In this document: positions 16,743 to 25,672 of the stretch, piece after piece
How the letters are laid out: the number at the start of each line of letters is the position of its first letter
Numbering within the stretch: position 1 is the first letter of the stretch
NCBI GenBank assembly: GCA_963402885.1
Contig: OY727099.1
Coordinates: forward strand, 5,196,001 to 5,260,000
Direction: 5' to 3'
Source: Antedon bifida
Taxonomy: Eukaryota > Echinodermata > Crinoidea > Comatulida > Antedonidae
DNA length: 64,000 bases
Notes under the pieces: model-generated
Told to the model about the DNA's origin: nothing
Databases searched by the model: none
Seen by the model: only the letters and a program-made list of their open reading frames with translations
Translations under genes and position numbers: made by a program

Positions 16743-16761
16743 ACGTGGTCTTTTCCGTGCC
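16743..16761 (+). promoter_or_regulatory. Probable TOP-type transcription start of RPL13A
   Basis: GGTCTTTTCCGTGCC directly precedes the start codon. C16750 followed by TTTTCC is a 5' terminal oligopyrimidine motif, the growth-regulated translation signal of metazoan ribosomal protein mRNAs. Starting there, the 5'UTR would be only 12 nt. A CACGTG lies just upstream at 16743. The start site is inferred, not observed. Confidence 0.6.
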
Positions 16762-19700
16762 ATGTCGAGCTTTGAGAAGGTATGGTTAAAAACTGTGATT
16801 GTTTTACTGGCTTATTCATCATAAGTTATGTTCTTTAACAATAAAATATGAAGTCACTGCATGCTAAATATATTTTTACGTTAGGTAGTGTTGTAAATAT
16901 TTACCAAACTTGTACAGATGACTAAAAATATTACAGAAAATGCACAGGCTTATTCACTCGAGTTGTCGGGAGTGTGACTCGAGACAAACCGGCCAGAGAA
17001 AAGCATGTGTGGCTGCTTTGCTCAGAGTGTGTGGCATGGCCGAAACTAAACCTGCCTTTGACCTAACTCTAAGCCTAGCTAACGAAAGTCCATTGAAATG
17101 TGATTGATTGTATGTTGTGCTTTTGGATTTATTTATTTTTTTATTAAATTCTGCTAAAATTTTGCTTTTTTATATAAAGAAAGTTATAAATTAAAAAAGT
17201 AAATCTAGGCCTAGAAAATAGAAAGCCCCTTTTTAAAATTTTTAATTTTAGTTTCACAGATAAGCCGGATTAAACTAGGCCCTAGTAGTATTTTTTTTTA
17301 CTAGCCTTGAATGAAGTACTCTGTCTCTGTAGGCCTAGGAACCATTGGTGTATACTGTATGTTGTGCACAATTTGAATGATTTGCCAATTTGAAATTGCT
17401 CCTTCGGATCGAGGTGTATTATTATCCTATCCTAGAGTAGCCTATATTTTTTCTTATTTCAGTAGGCCGATTGTAATTTGTGGTATGTCAATGATGCTTT
17501 ACCTACATTGTATGATATTTAATGATCACAAAATACATTTTCCTGAGACATCACCACGTTACCACACAGTAACATTTTTGTCCTTACTCTGTGTAGGCCT
17601 AATTTCAACGTTTATCATTTAACACTTTTTTTCTTGCAGGTGATCATTATTGATGGTAGAGGGCACCTTCTGGGTCGCCTGGCTACCATCGTTGCCAAAA
17701 ACATTCTTCAAGGTATGATAAAATGATTTCCTTCAAGAAATTTGTTTCTAAACAAATAATTTTTCGGTGATGATGGATAACTGCTGAATCAGTTTTGAAG
17801 AAAAACCCTTTACATGCACTACCATCTGAGAAAAAAAAAATTGTCAAACATTTTTGCCAGTGTAGCACCGAACCCCCATGATTAACCACACCGAACCCCC
17901 CTACGCTCGCGCTAACCGCTCGCCAATTCGCCAATGGCGACTGGAGTCTCCATTTGGCGAAAATAATTATTGCCTCGTTCGCCAAATAGGCGAAAATACA
18001 TTTCCAAGCCTAGGCCTAGCCTGGTCGGCGTGACTTCTTATGGGAGCGAGAATTCGCCACACTTCGGTACTTTTTGACTCGGGTACACTTTTTACCACCA
18101 CAGCATTTTATGTGACGATGTCACGATCGCCGTGTTCATTTTTTTAGTTCTGTTTAAACATGCGCAGAGCGTGCCTCGATGACGTTTTAATGACACACAG
18201 TTAATGTGATTGGTTCGTGGCCGGCCGTCGTCGACGTGATGATGAGCGAATAAAAGGGGAAGTCCCTATTCTTCGACGTAGAAAATGAACTTCGAGAAGA
18301 AAATATAAACAGAAACATGTGGACGAATACTTCCGTAAACGAGGCTGTTCTGTTATTTAAAATAGGGAATTTTAAATTTAACAAAGTAATTACCTCAATA
18401 GTATAATGTTAACATGTTTAATTTTATTTCCCTTTCGATTATTCTAACCGAAAGTTGCGCTTTAAATTGAATAGCTAAGAAACAGCGTATACTACAACGG
18501 CAACCCTGGCCAAACCGCGTTTCGGCCGCCTACATAGAATGGGTTACGGCCGCTGCATAGCAAATTCAAAGCTTCTTAAATTTCTGCGGTACATTTGTTC
18601 CTAACGTACTTGTTTTATATAATAGATTGATAAATATTCCACTTATTAAATATTTAATAAATCGGTAAATAAAATTGACGTTTCGAAGCAAATATTCCAT
18701 GATGAGAGGCGACATTTTTCGACATGCCTCGTGTGCGGCGAAGACTAGTTCAGAAAATGGAACAGTCCACTGCGGGGGTTATCCAATCATTAATTAACGC
18801 GCTAATACATGCATACCATGCACATTGCCTGGGCGACAGTAATTTAGTAATAAGCGGAGAACTAAATCCCCCGTAAGGAAAATGGTAAACACTGATATTT
18901 ATGGTAGGGATTATTTTTTTCAGTGGTTGGTCTTGTTGGCTTCTTCGCACGAGGTCCACGCAAAGTCAAATAAAACGATGTGGTTTATCAAACAGAAATA
19001 TAAATTAGCTTTAATTCAATACTAAATTAGCCAGATTTTGATAATGAGAAAGACTCAAAAATTCAATTTTTATCGTTAAAATTGACATATGAGGCGGATG
19101 TACATAATAATAATAACCGATTTACGTATCAAAATAAAGAGTATTTAAAGCCTGATAACATGCAACAAAAATTACTCCACCACCTATTATGGACCTCGTG
19201 CGATCGGGTGCGAAAATGGGTAGGTGTTTTCCAAAGTTATTTTTAGCGCGCGGATTTCGGCTCGCCGGCTTTTGTACCTCATTTTTAACTCGCGTTTTCT
19301 ATTAAAATATTTAATAAACATAGATTAAAAATATATAAAAATAATCCCTTAAACAAGATCTTTCCAGGCATATAATTTTTATTCTCATAGGTACATAAGA
19401 AATAGTATATTTTTAACTTCAAAGACACGTCACTTTTTGAAATTTCACGAACGTGTTAAAATCGCGGTAACGAAAATCAGCTTCATTGGGATACCTAATA
19501 ATAATAATATATAAATGTAAAAGAAGTAAAATAACAAACAAATACATGCATTATTTATTTAATTAACATTTTTGCGAATTTTTATGTTTTTTTAAATTTG
19601 GCTAAAGGATTTTCAATTTGGCTAATGTTTTTCAAAACCTTTCGCCATTTTGGCGAACGAAAATTTGACCTTAGCGCGAGCGTAGCCCCCATGATTTAAA

Positions 19701-22224
19701 CCACACCGAACCCCCATGATTTAAACCACACCGAACCCCAATGATGAACCACACCGAACCCCAATGATGAACCACACCGAACCCAATGATGAACCACACC
19801 GAACCCAATTTAACTAAGTCCGACAAATTACCATAATTAGCCACATCATGCAGTTTACGATGGGCCAGTTACAAGATCAGTTCCTCTAAAAATGTCTTCA
19901 TGGACTAATTATCGCTAAGTTTGCTGGGTAGATCACCAACTTACCCGGATAAATAAATAACATTCCCATCAAGTAGTAAATCTATATCATGTTCTTATTT
20001 CACTATTTTTCATAGGTCAAAGGATCGTCGTGGTAAGATGTGAAGGTATTAACATTTCTGGAAGTTTCTACAGAAACAAATGTAAGTAATTACAAACTGC
20101 TTTAAATTCTCTCTTTTCTGACAAAAAGAAACATAAACGTTTAGTAATATGTCTATGATGTTTTACCTACATTGTTTGATTTAATGAAAAAAACATTCAA
20201 TTTCTGAGACATTTACATATCATAAAAATGATTTTGATTGAAATTTATAGTTAATAGTTATCAGTTCTTGACTAATGTTCTTAAAAGCCGAAAGTTAGTA
20301 ATGTGTATGTATTATTAATTTTCGATAGTGAAGTATCTTGATTTTCTGCGTAAACGATGTAACACGAAGCCTTCCCGTGGCCCGTACCATCTTAGAGCAC
20401 CAAGCAAGATGTTCTGGAGAGTAGTCCGAGGTAAAGTTAATACTTTTAACGATTTTTACCAATGACATTTATAGAAAACCACATCAATGATGAATTCTTT
20501 TTTTCTGGATATTCTATGACAGTTTTTGACATTTGAAATCTGAGATGTGTGTGTATTGCCATGGACATAAGAGTTAAATCCTGGTGTAGCAAGTGCCCTT
20601 TGCGCCTTCAATGTTCCGCAGTTCTATGTGATAGCATTGACGCTGCTAGACAAACACATTTTATTTTGGGAAAAAAAACATGATGTGGTCTAGTACTACC
20701 CTGTAATTAACAAATATAAAATATGTGACTGTCCATGAGATTTCTTTTCACATGTTTAGTGTATGGACCATGTGCAATAGTACTTGCCTGTTCCAATTAA
20801 AAACTGTAGGGATGTATATCGGTTAATTCTCCCATACAGCATTGTTTAATCATTCACTATTTTGTGATTGTTCATTAATTGAATGCTTATTTCATATCAG
20901 GTATGCTCCCACACAAGCTAGCCCGTGGAAAGGAAGCTTTAGAGAAACTGAAGGTGTTTGAAGGCATTCCACCTCCATACGACAAGAAAAAGAGAATGGT
21001 TATACCTGCCGCTCTTAAAGTACTCAAACTTAAGCCCAACAGAAAGGTTAGTATGACAGTTGTACTTCCAAGCCTAGAGTACTAAGTATTACAGTATATA
21101 TTAAGGTTTATGAACGTAGTTTGAGCAAGGTGATCATGAATAATTTCAAGGGATCTACTTTCAACATATCAACATTAATAGAGTTTTTGTACAGTATCAA
21201 CATGTCGATGATGGCTTATTCAGCGGAATGAAACATATGTGATTCTAAAATTAAACTACTGAGACATGTTTTCCCATTCAACATAATTATTAGCTTTTTA
21301 GGGATCCACTCATCAATACATTTTTATTTAAAAATTAAATTCCCTAGAATGTGAATTTCTATGTACCTTGTTCAAATGTGCAAATATGGTATTGTTATCT
21401 TAATGCAGTTTCGTAAAGATTTTGTATTTGATGGCTTTTAGTTTTGTGATCTCGGACGTCTCGGCCACGAAGTTGGATGGAAGTACAAGGATGTTGTAGA
21501 AACGTTGGAGACAAAACGTAAAGCGAGGTCGCAAATCCGGTATGAGAGGAAAAAGAAGTTGCAGGTGTGTTGACATTGAAATTTGATATTCAGATTTAGT
21601 ATTGGGTATACTCTATACTATACCACTGATGTTTATATCATTGAAGAATAGGTGTTTTTTTTCAAGCAACTTTTTGAGCCTTTGACAATGCAATCCAGTC
21701 TATATTTTAGTAGTAATGATCATATTTTAGTAGTGAATTTATTTAACTATGTCTTTTTCAATATTTACGGGCTGAACTATTTTTTTAGCTCTTCACATGA
21801 TATATGTTTTATTCCTGTTTATAACCTATTTTTGGGTAAATAGAAAGAAAGAAACTGGGTGCCCAAAACCGCAACATTTCAGTAGATCTTTTAATAACTT
21901 TTTGTTTGCGTCTGTGATGATATGTAACTCTCTGATCATCAATAAATGAGAGAAAACAATTTACATGCACTACCATCTGAGACAAAATGCAAATGAGCAA
22001 AATGTTATATGACCCATTATACTATTATTCAATACACTGAACGTGTGCATATTATATGTACAAAGGTTAAGACCTTACATAATGAGTGTTGGAAATAATA
22101 TCTCAATATATCATACAATTCTTGTATTTTAATCTTTCAGAGCATCCGAAAACAAGCTGCTGAAAATGTGATGCCCCAGATCTCAGAACAACAGAAATTC
22201 ATTGAATCTTGCGGCTACCGTTAA
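16762..22224 (+). CDS. RPL13A: RPL13A, 60S ribosomal protein L13a (uL13)
   Basis: Seven coding exons join in frame: 16762-16779, 17640-17712, 20016-20081, 20329-20430, 20901-21046, 21442-21564 and 22141-22224. They total 612 nt or 203 aa, identical in length to human RPL13A. Diagnostic segments are [20 protein letters not shown] (residues 7-26), [37 protein letters not shown], and [19 protein letters not shown]. Family role: large-subunit ribosomal protein uL13; vertebrate L13a also has an extraribosomal GAIT translation-silencing role that cannot be judged here. Exon 1 encodes only MSSFEK. As in vertebrates the introns host box C/D snoRNAs, here in introns 1 to 6 and also in a 3'UTR intron. 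Intron 2 is swollen to 2.3 kb by a transposon and a minisatellite. A TOP-like start and short 5'UTR suggest growth-linked translation control. Confidence 0.98.
17482..17555 (+). ncRNA. SNORD34: Box C/D snoRNA, U34 (SNORD34)-like, RPL13A intron 1
   Basis: ATGTC (17485-17489) pairs with GACAT (17547-17551) as the terminal stem. Box C is a weak AATGATGC, box D is CTGA at 17543-17546. Upstream of a D'-like TATGA is the guide TTTACCTACATTG, the same as in human U34, which directs 2'-O-methylation of 28S rRNA (human U2824) in CAATGTAGGTAA. The imperfect box C may mean a weaker or decaying copy; the intron 3 copy looks better. Confidence 0.8.
17760..17835 (+). ncRNA. SNORD33: Box C/D snoRNA, U33 (SNORD33)-like, RPL13A intron 2
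   Basis: Box C GTGATGA is at 17767-17773, a D'-like CTGA at 17784-17787 and box D CTGA at 17826-17829, framed by a TTTTTC/GAAAAA stem. The guide TTTACATGCACTACCAT lies directly before box D and matches human U33, which targets 18S rRNA (human U1326). The fifth base upstream of box D is A, which would pair with the methylated U. Confidence 0.85.
17901..19685. mobile_element. 1.8-kb non-autonomous DNA transposon in RPL13A intron 2
   Basis: The element starts CTACGCTCGCGCTAA and ends TTAGCGCGAGCGTAG, perfect 15-bp inverted termini, with further CGCCAA/TTGGCG pairs just inside. It is flanked by CCCCC on both sides and interrupts a CCGAACCCCCATGATT minisatellite whose pieces continue on either side, so insertion into that array is clear. 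Inside, GCCTCGTGTGCGGCGAAGAC (18725) and GGCTTCTTCGCACGAGG (18940) form a further inverted pair. Open frames inside are short and unrelated to known transposases. The superfamily is undetermined because the target duplication (up to 5 C) is ambiguous. Confidence 0.85.
19686..19808. repeat. 22-23 bp minisatellite interrupted by the transposon
   Basis: Units of the form ACCACACCGAACCCCAATGATGA repeat about six times. One to two further units, CACCGAACCCCC, lie at 17866-17900 on the other side of the inserted element. Unit spelling drifts from CCCCCATGATTTAA to CCCAATGATGA along the array. Confidence 0.88.
20149..20212 (+). ncRNA. SNORD34: Box C/D snoRNA, U34 (SNORD34)-like, RPL13A intron 3
   Basis: The terminal stem ATGTC/GACAT encloses box C ATGATGT (20155-20161) and box D CTGA (20204-20207). 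TTTTACCTACATTGTTTGA reproduces the human U34 guide and its D'-like end. It is a paralogue of the intron 1 copy and the better preserved of the two. Confidence 0.9.
20480..20549 (+). ncRNA. Box C/D snoRNA candidate, RPL13A intron 4, target unknown
   Basis: A perfect CACATC/GATGTG terminal stem brackets box C AATGATGA and box D CTGA (20540-20543), about 70 nt in all. The bases before box D, TTTGACATTTGAAAT, do not match any rRNA site I can recall, and the sequence does not resemble U32 or U35. It occupies an intron of a known snoRNA host gene at the right size, which supports a real snoRNA, possibly with a different guide. Confidence 0.75.
21200..21269 (+). ncRNA. Box C/D snoRNA candidate, RPL13A intron 5, target unknown
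   Basis: A perfect 7-bp stem ACATGTC/GACATGT encloses box C GATGATG and box D CTGA (21259-21262). Possible guides are TTATTCAGCGG near the middle and AAAATTAAACTA before box D. Neither gave a match to rRNA that I can assert from memory. Size, stem and boxes are textbook C/D. Confidence 0.78.
21905..21985 (+). ncRNA. SNORD33: Box C/D snoRNA, U33 (SNORD33)-like, RPL13A intron 6
   Basis: A GTCT/AGAC stem (21910-21913 with 21980-21983) encloses box C GTGATGA (21914-21920), D' CTGA (21932-21935) and box D CTGA (21977-21980). The guide TTTACATGCACTACCAT equals the human U33 guide and those at 17760 and 22334. Its D'-side text TCTCTGATCATCAATAAATG is shared with the 3'UTR copy, so these two are the closest pair. 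Confidence 0.92.
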
Positions 22225-22333
22225 TATTTAAAAAGAAACTTTATAAAATCTGCAGGTACTTGTTAAATTTCCTAATTTAATTTCAAACATTCTATAAATG
22301 ACACTTGTTTTCATTGGTATTTGCTATTTAAAT

Positions 22334-22411
22334 TTGTCTGTGATGATGACCGTATTCTCTGATCATTCATAGATGAGAGAAAACCTTTACATGCACTACC
22401 ATCTGAGACTA
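22334..22411 (+). ncRNA. SNORD33: Box C/D snoRNA, U33 (SNORD33)-like, in the RPL13A 3'UTR intron
   Basis: The GTCT/AGAC stem (22336-22339 with 22406-22409) holds box C GTGATGA (22340-22346), D' CTGA near 22359 and box D CTGA (22403-22406). The guide TTTACATGCACTACCAT is the same as in introns 2 and 6. This third U33-like copy lies after the stop codon, which would need the 3'UTR intron for release. Confidence 0.9.
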
Positions 22412-22619
22412 AATGCCAATGTTCATCTTATACAATTTGTGAATATCGCAGATTTCATTATTAAATTTAGTATTTTAGCCTAAATGCCTTGAAAACACTT
22501 TTGTCAAGTTCCATTTCATGTTCATTTTTTTTTTCTTTCAAAACCATTACAGTAGTTGACCTTAGGTTTATGAGATATTATAACCCATCATGTTCCAAAT
22601 GTTACATGAGTTATATATA

Positions 22620-22790
22620 GAAAGACCTTACTCCACCCAGGTGTACAAATGGGTACCTGGTAAGGTCAAGACACAACTTCACGTTATGGGCCCAGAGTAT
22701 GTTTCCATACTTGTTTGATAAAAAAAAATGAATAGAGTAATAATATGTACAGCGTTTCACAACATTAGGAGCTTTATAAATATTATTATT
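22620..22790 (+). repeat. SINE 3' body fragment in the RPL13A 3'UTR intron
   Basis: CCACCCAGGTGTACAAATGG followed by GTACCTGGTAAGGTC and, further on, GAGCTTTATAAATATTATTA is a SINE body and tail seen often in marine deuterostome genomes. The same CAGGTGTACAAATGGGTACC unit, inverted, is expanded into the minisatellite at 50440-50765. Confidence 0.75.
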
Positions 22791-23221
22791 AACTAATTAA
22801 ATATGTACAATGTAGCTACCACTGGAACTGGAATAATGCTGTAAATTATGAATGTATTCTAATTTCTATTAATGTACATGACCTTTAAAAGTTAATAAAC
22901 GCTAATTCAGTTGAATATTTCTTGCAGAGAATTGTCAACAAGCTGTATGGTTACAGATGCAAAGTTTTAATATTAATGAAGAATAGACAATATATTTCTG
23001 GATTGTGGATCATCTTGTCTAGAATAACATGCTCAAAGGACACAAAAAACAAAGCAATTAAAATGTCAACATCTTTGTATAATAAACCTTACTGCAGGTT
23101 AAAATATGTGTTATGGTTTTATTTTTCGTATAATGTGTTGAATTTGAAAAAAATACTTTTATATACCGTATATAGTAACTTTTTCAAAACTGAAAAAGCT
23201 TGGCAAAATATGCATATCTGC

Positions 23222-23755
23222 AGTAGAACCCCTCCTATGGTACACCACTATATTGAGGGAACATGTTCCCATGGGGCAAAGATATATTTTAACATTAAAG
23301 ATGTATTGTCCCCCTGAAAAAATAATTCTTAAAATTTTTGTTGAATATGCCATTTTAATGTAACATAATAGTTATCCACTTTCACCAAAAATTGGATCGG
23401 AAAAAAAAATGTATTTACCAGAAAAAACTGTAATTTAAAGCAAAAAATGATCAAATTGGCTGCCAGCCAATGAGTTTTTGGTTGAATTTAACCATTTATT
23501 TTGTCATTTTATAAGCATTTTTTTCAGGTTTTTTTCTACAGAAGTGATTCATAATCTGATTTAATAAATCTTCATTTTTTATGTTTTTGTTTATCTTTAA
23601 GGTCAACACTTATTACGGGTTATTAATATCTCCTTTGAATATAGGGTACATTTCTATTTTATTGAGGGGACACCTTCCTAGGCCTTATCCGAGGCCTTTT
23701 GATGGGTTCTAAAGGTGTCCAATTAATAGGTGTTCTACTCGGTAACTAGTTTTGT
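23222..23755. mobile_element. Interspersed element with GTAGAAC ends, fullest copy
   Basis: It begins AGTAGAACCCCTCC and ends AATAGGTGTTCTACTC, an inverted pair, with GAGGGGACACC/GGTGTCC inverted blocks just inside. The body contains GGCTGCCAGCCAATGAG and TAACATAATAGTTATCCACT, which recur inverted at 34150-34470 and 7395-7565, and in part at 49500-49660. It is a non-coding element of about 530 bp. Confidence 0.78.
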
Positions 23756-24390
23756 TGATTTTAGTTTGGAAGTTTTATTTATTAGATTAAAAGTACAATA
23801 CTGTACATCTGATGTAGAATATTTCCTATAAAGGAGATTGTGAAAATCGATTTCACAATGCAGTATAACGTGCTAATTGGCTGAATACAGCAACACCTGA
23901 ATATTCGATACATCTTTGCACTTTAACATCCGTTATGACGAGATTCTTTTCTATACATATCAATTTTGTTGATTATCATTTCCCTAATTTTTGTCTCACA
24001 AAAATTGTTCGTGTGTAGAATTCATTGTCACAATGATAGAATGCTTATCCTCAAACTTCCTACCTTGAAACAAAAAGGAAGTGAAAATTGATTTCTAAAA
24101 TACACAACAGATGTTTATGATTTTTAGAAAATTAACCTGTCTTTTTCAACGTTCGAGATCACAGAGTTTAGAGACAGAGCATTAAGTGTATGTAGCGTTT
24201 ACATAACTGGAGGATATGAAAGCTGATGGTTTATTGATTTTGGTGAAGTGATAAATGTGTTTTCGGTTGTTTCAAAGCCTTTGTGTTCAGTTCATTATTG
24301 ATTTAACATTTTTATTTACGTAATGAAAGATACAGTTCAACTACTATGATTACAGATATCTTAAACGAATAGAAGAATAGAAACCCATTA
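23756..24390. other. Intergenic, no gene seen
   Basis: AT-rich sequence with no recognisable gene or element between the GTAGAAC element and the 5S-derived SINE. Confidence 0.5.
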
Positions 24391-24740
24391 AGGTCTTACT
24401 GCATTAGAAGATCGGTTCTCGTTAGATCACCAAAGTTAAGCAACGTTGGGCCTGGTTGCGTTTTGGATGGGAGACCATCTGAAACTTGCGTCGGGTGGTG
24501 TATATACCGGAGAATGATATTTTTGGACTAGCATGGGTCTGAGTATCTGTACCATGCTGATTAGTCATACTGTACACACTATACTCTCATTACCTCGTCC
24601 TTCAGATGGGATGTAAAAAGAAGTTTGTACACGATTCGAAAAGAGTAGAGATCGTCTCCTGGTGTGCTGGTCTTTTAGGCTGGCTGCAGAATTTTCTCCG
24701 TTGTTAAGCTTGAAGATCAAAATAAATACCTTGCCTCATT
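24391..24740 (+). repeat. 5S-rRNA-derived SINE
   Basis: From about 24397 the sequence follows 5S rRNA: GGTTCTCGTTAGATCACC, AAAGTTAAGCAACGTTGGGC, CTGGTTGCGTTTTGGATGGG and AGACCATCTG, which includes the internal Pol III control region. It departs from 5S at the 3' end and continues into a non-rRNA body (TGTACCATGCTGATTAGTC, CCTTCAGATGGGATGTAAA) typical of SINE tails. It is therefore a retrotransposed 5S-headed SINE, not a 5S gene. Confidence 0.8.
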
Positions 24741-25672
24741 AGATACTATTTGCCCGAACAAACTTTTGTAGGTACTTGAGAATTAGTCGCAATCAAAAAG
24801 TAAGTGTTTATACAATAAACCAATTTAATATCTCTTCAACAACTTTTATTTCTTTGGCAAAATAAATTTTCAAAAAACAATTCAAACAATTCAGAGCCAG
24901 ACACAATACTTATAATTACATTCTGGTGAAGCATGAGAAATCGTATAATGTCCTTTTATAATTATTGTCTTTTCTAATTCCTTTTCTAGCTAATGAAATT
25001 CAACAGATAAGTATTCTTTTCTAGGCCCCTATAATAATGTATATGATTATATAATTTATTATACTTAGCTACCACATCAGTTAAAGCATGAGGTGCAAAA
25101 TATAAACACAGCTCAATCAGTATACCCTGCAATGTAGCTGCAATACATAGTACTACCAATAACAATTGCCATACAATACATTTATATATGTATTCTGCAA
25201 CATTGATAACGGTAATGATTAGTATACACCATGCATTAATAATACATTAGGACACATGTTTATATTTACAATTAGGACACTCCCAATGCCACACCCTAAG
25301 TCTGATAGCAATACACTCCGTGTACATTAGGGATATATTATTTTACGTCATAAATAGCAGTATACCCCTCATTTCACCCGCCACACCTCAGAAGAAGTTA
25401 ACAATACACTTAGTCTAAACAATCAATTTCATACTCAACAGAAATTTTTAATTTACAAAACGAAAATAAGAAATTTGTGCAAGATAGAATTCTTGTGTTA
25501 GTGAAACTGGAACACAGAAGTTAACATACAGTAGATATAGTTTGCATACTGTATTTTATAAAGCTATTATACAATAGAGAGTTCATAAATATAGCTTTGA
25601 TCATGGACCAATAAATTAGATTTAAATTAGATTTAATTTATAGGTCCATGCTTTGATATAAAGGTGTTAGGA
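24741..25672. other. Intergenic and ISCU 3' region
   Basis: No gene was recognised. The ISCU transcript (minus strand) must end somewhere below 25673; minus-strand AATAAA-like signals occur in the AT-rich sequence but none can be singled out. Confidence 0.4.

Larger units (their letters stand above)
22225..23102 (+). other. RPL13A 3'UTR with a spliced intron
   Basis: After the stop codon, CTGCAG|GTACTT at 22255/22256 is a good donor and TATTTCTTGCAG|AGA at 22927/22928 a good acceptor, giving a 672-nt intron wholly in the 3'UTR. The splice junction would lie 31 nt after the stop, inside the roughly 50-nt limit below which exon junctions do not trigger nonsense-mediated decay. The final exon ends after AATAAA at 23081-23086. 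The intron contains a U33-like snoRNA and a SINE fragment. RNA evidence is needed for the join. Confidence 0.7.

Noticed and set aside
17377-17622. 81-aa open frame in RPL13A intron 1
   Set aside because: It overlaps the U34-like snoRNA and has no conservation I can recognise.
24397-24500. 5S rRNA gene
   Set aside because: The 3' third departs from 5S, several conserved bases are changed and it runs into a SINE body without a proper T-run terminator.
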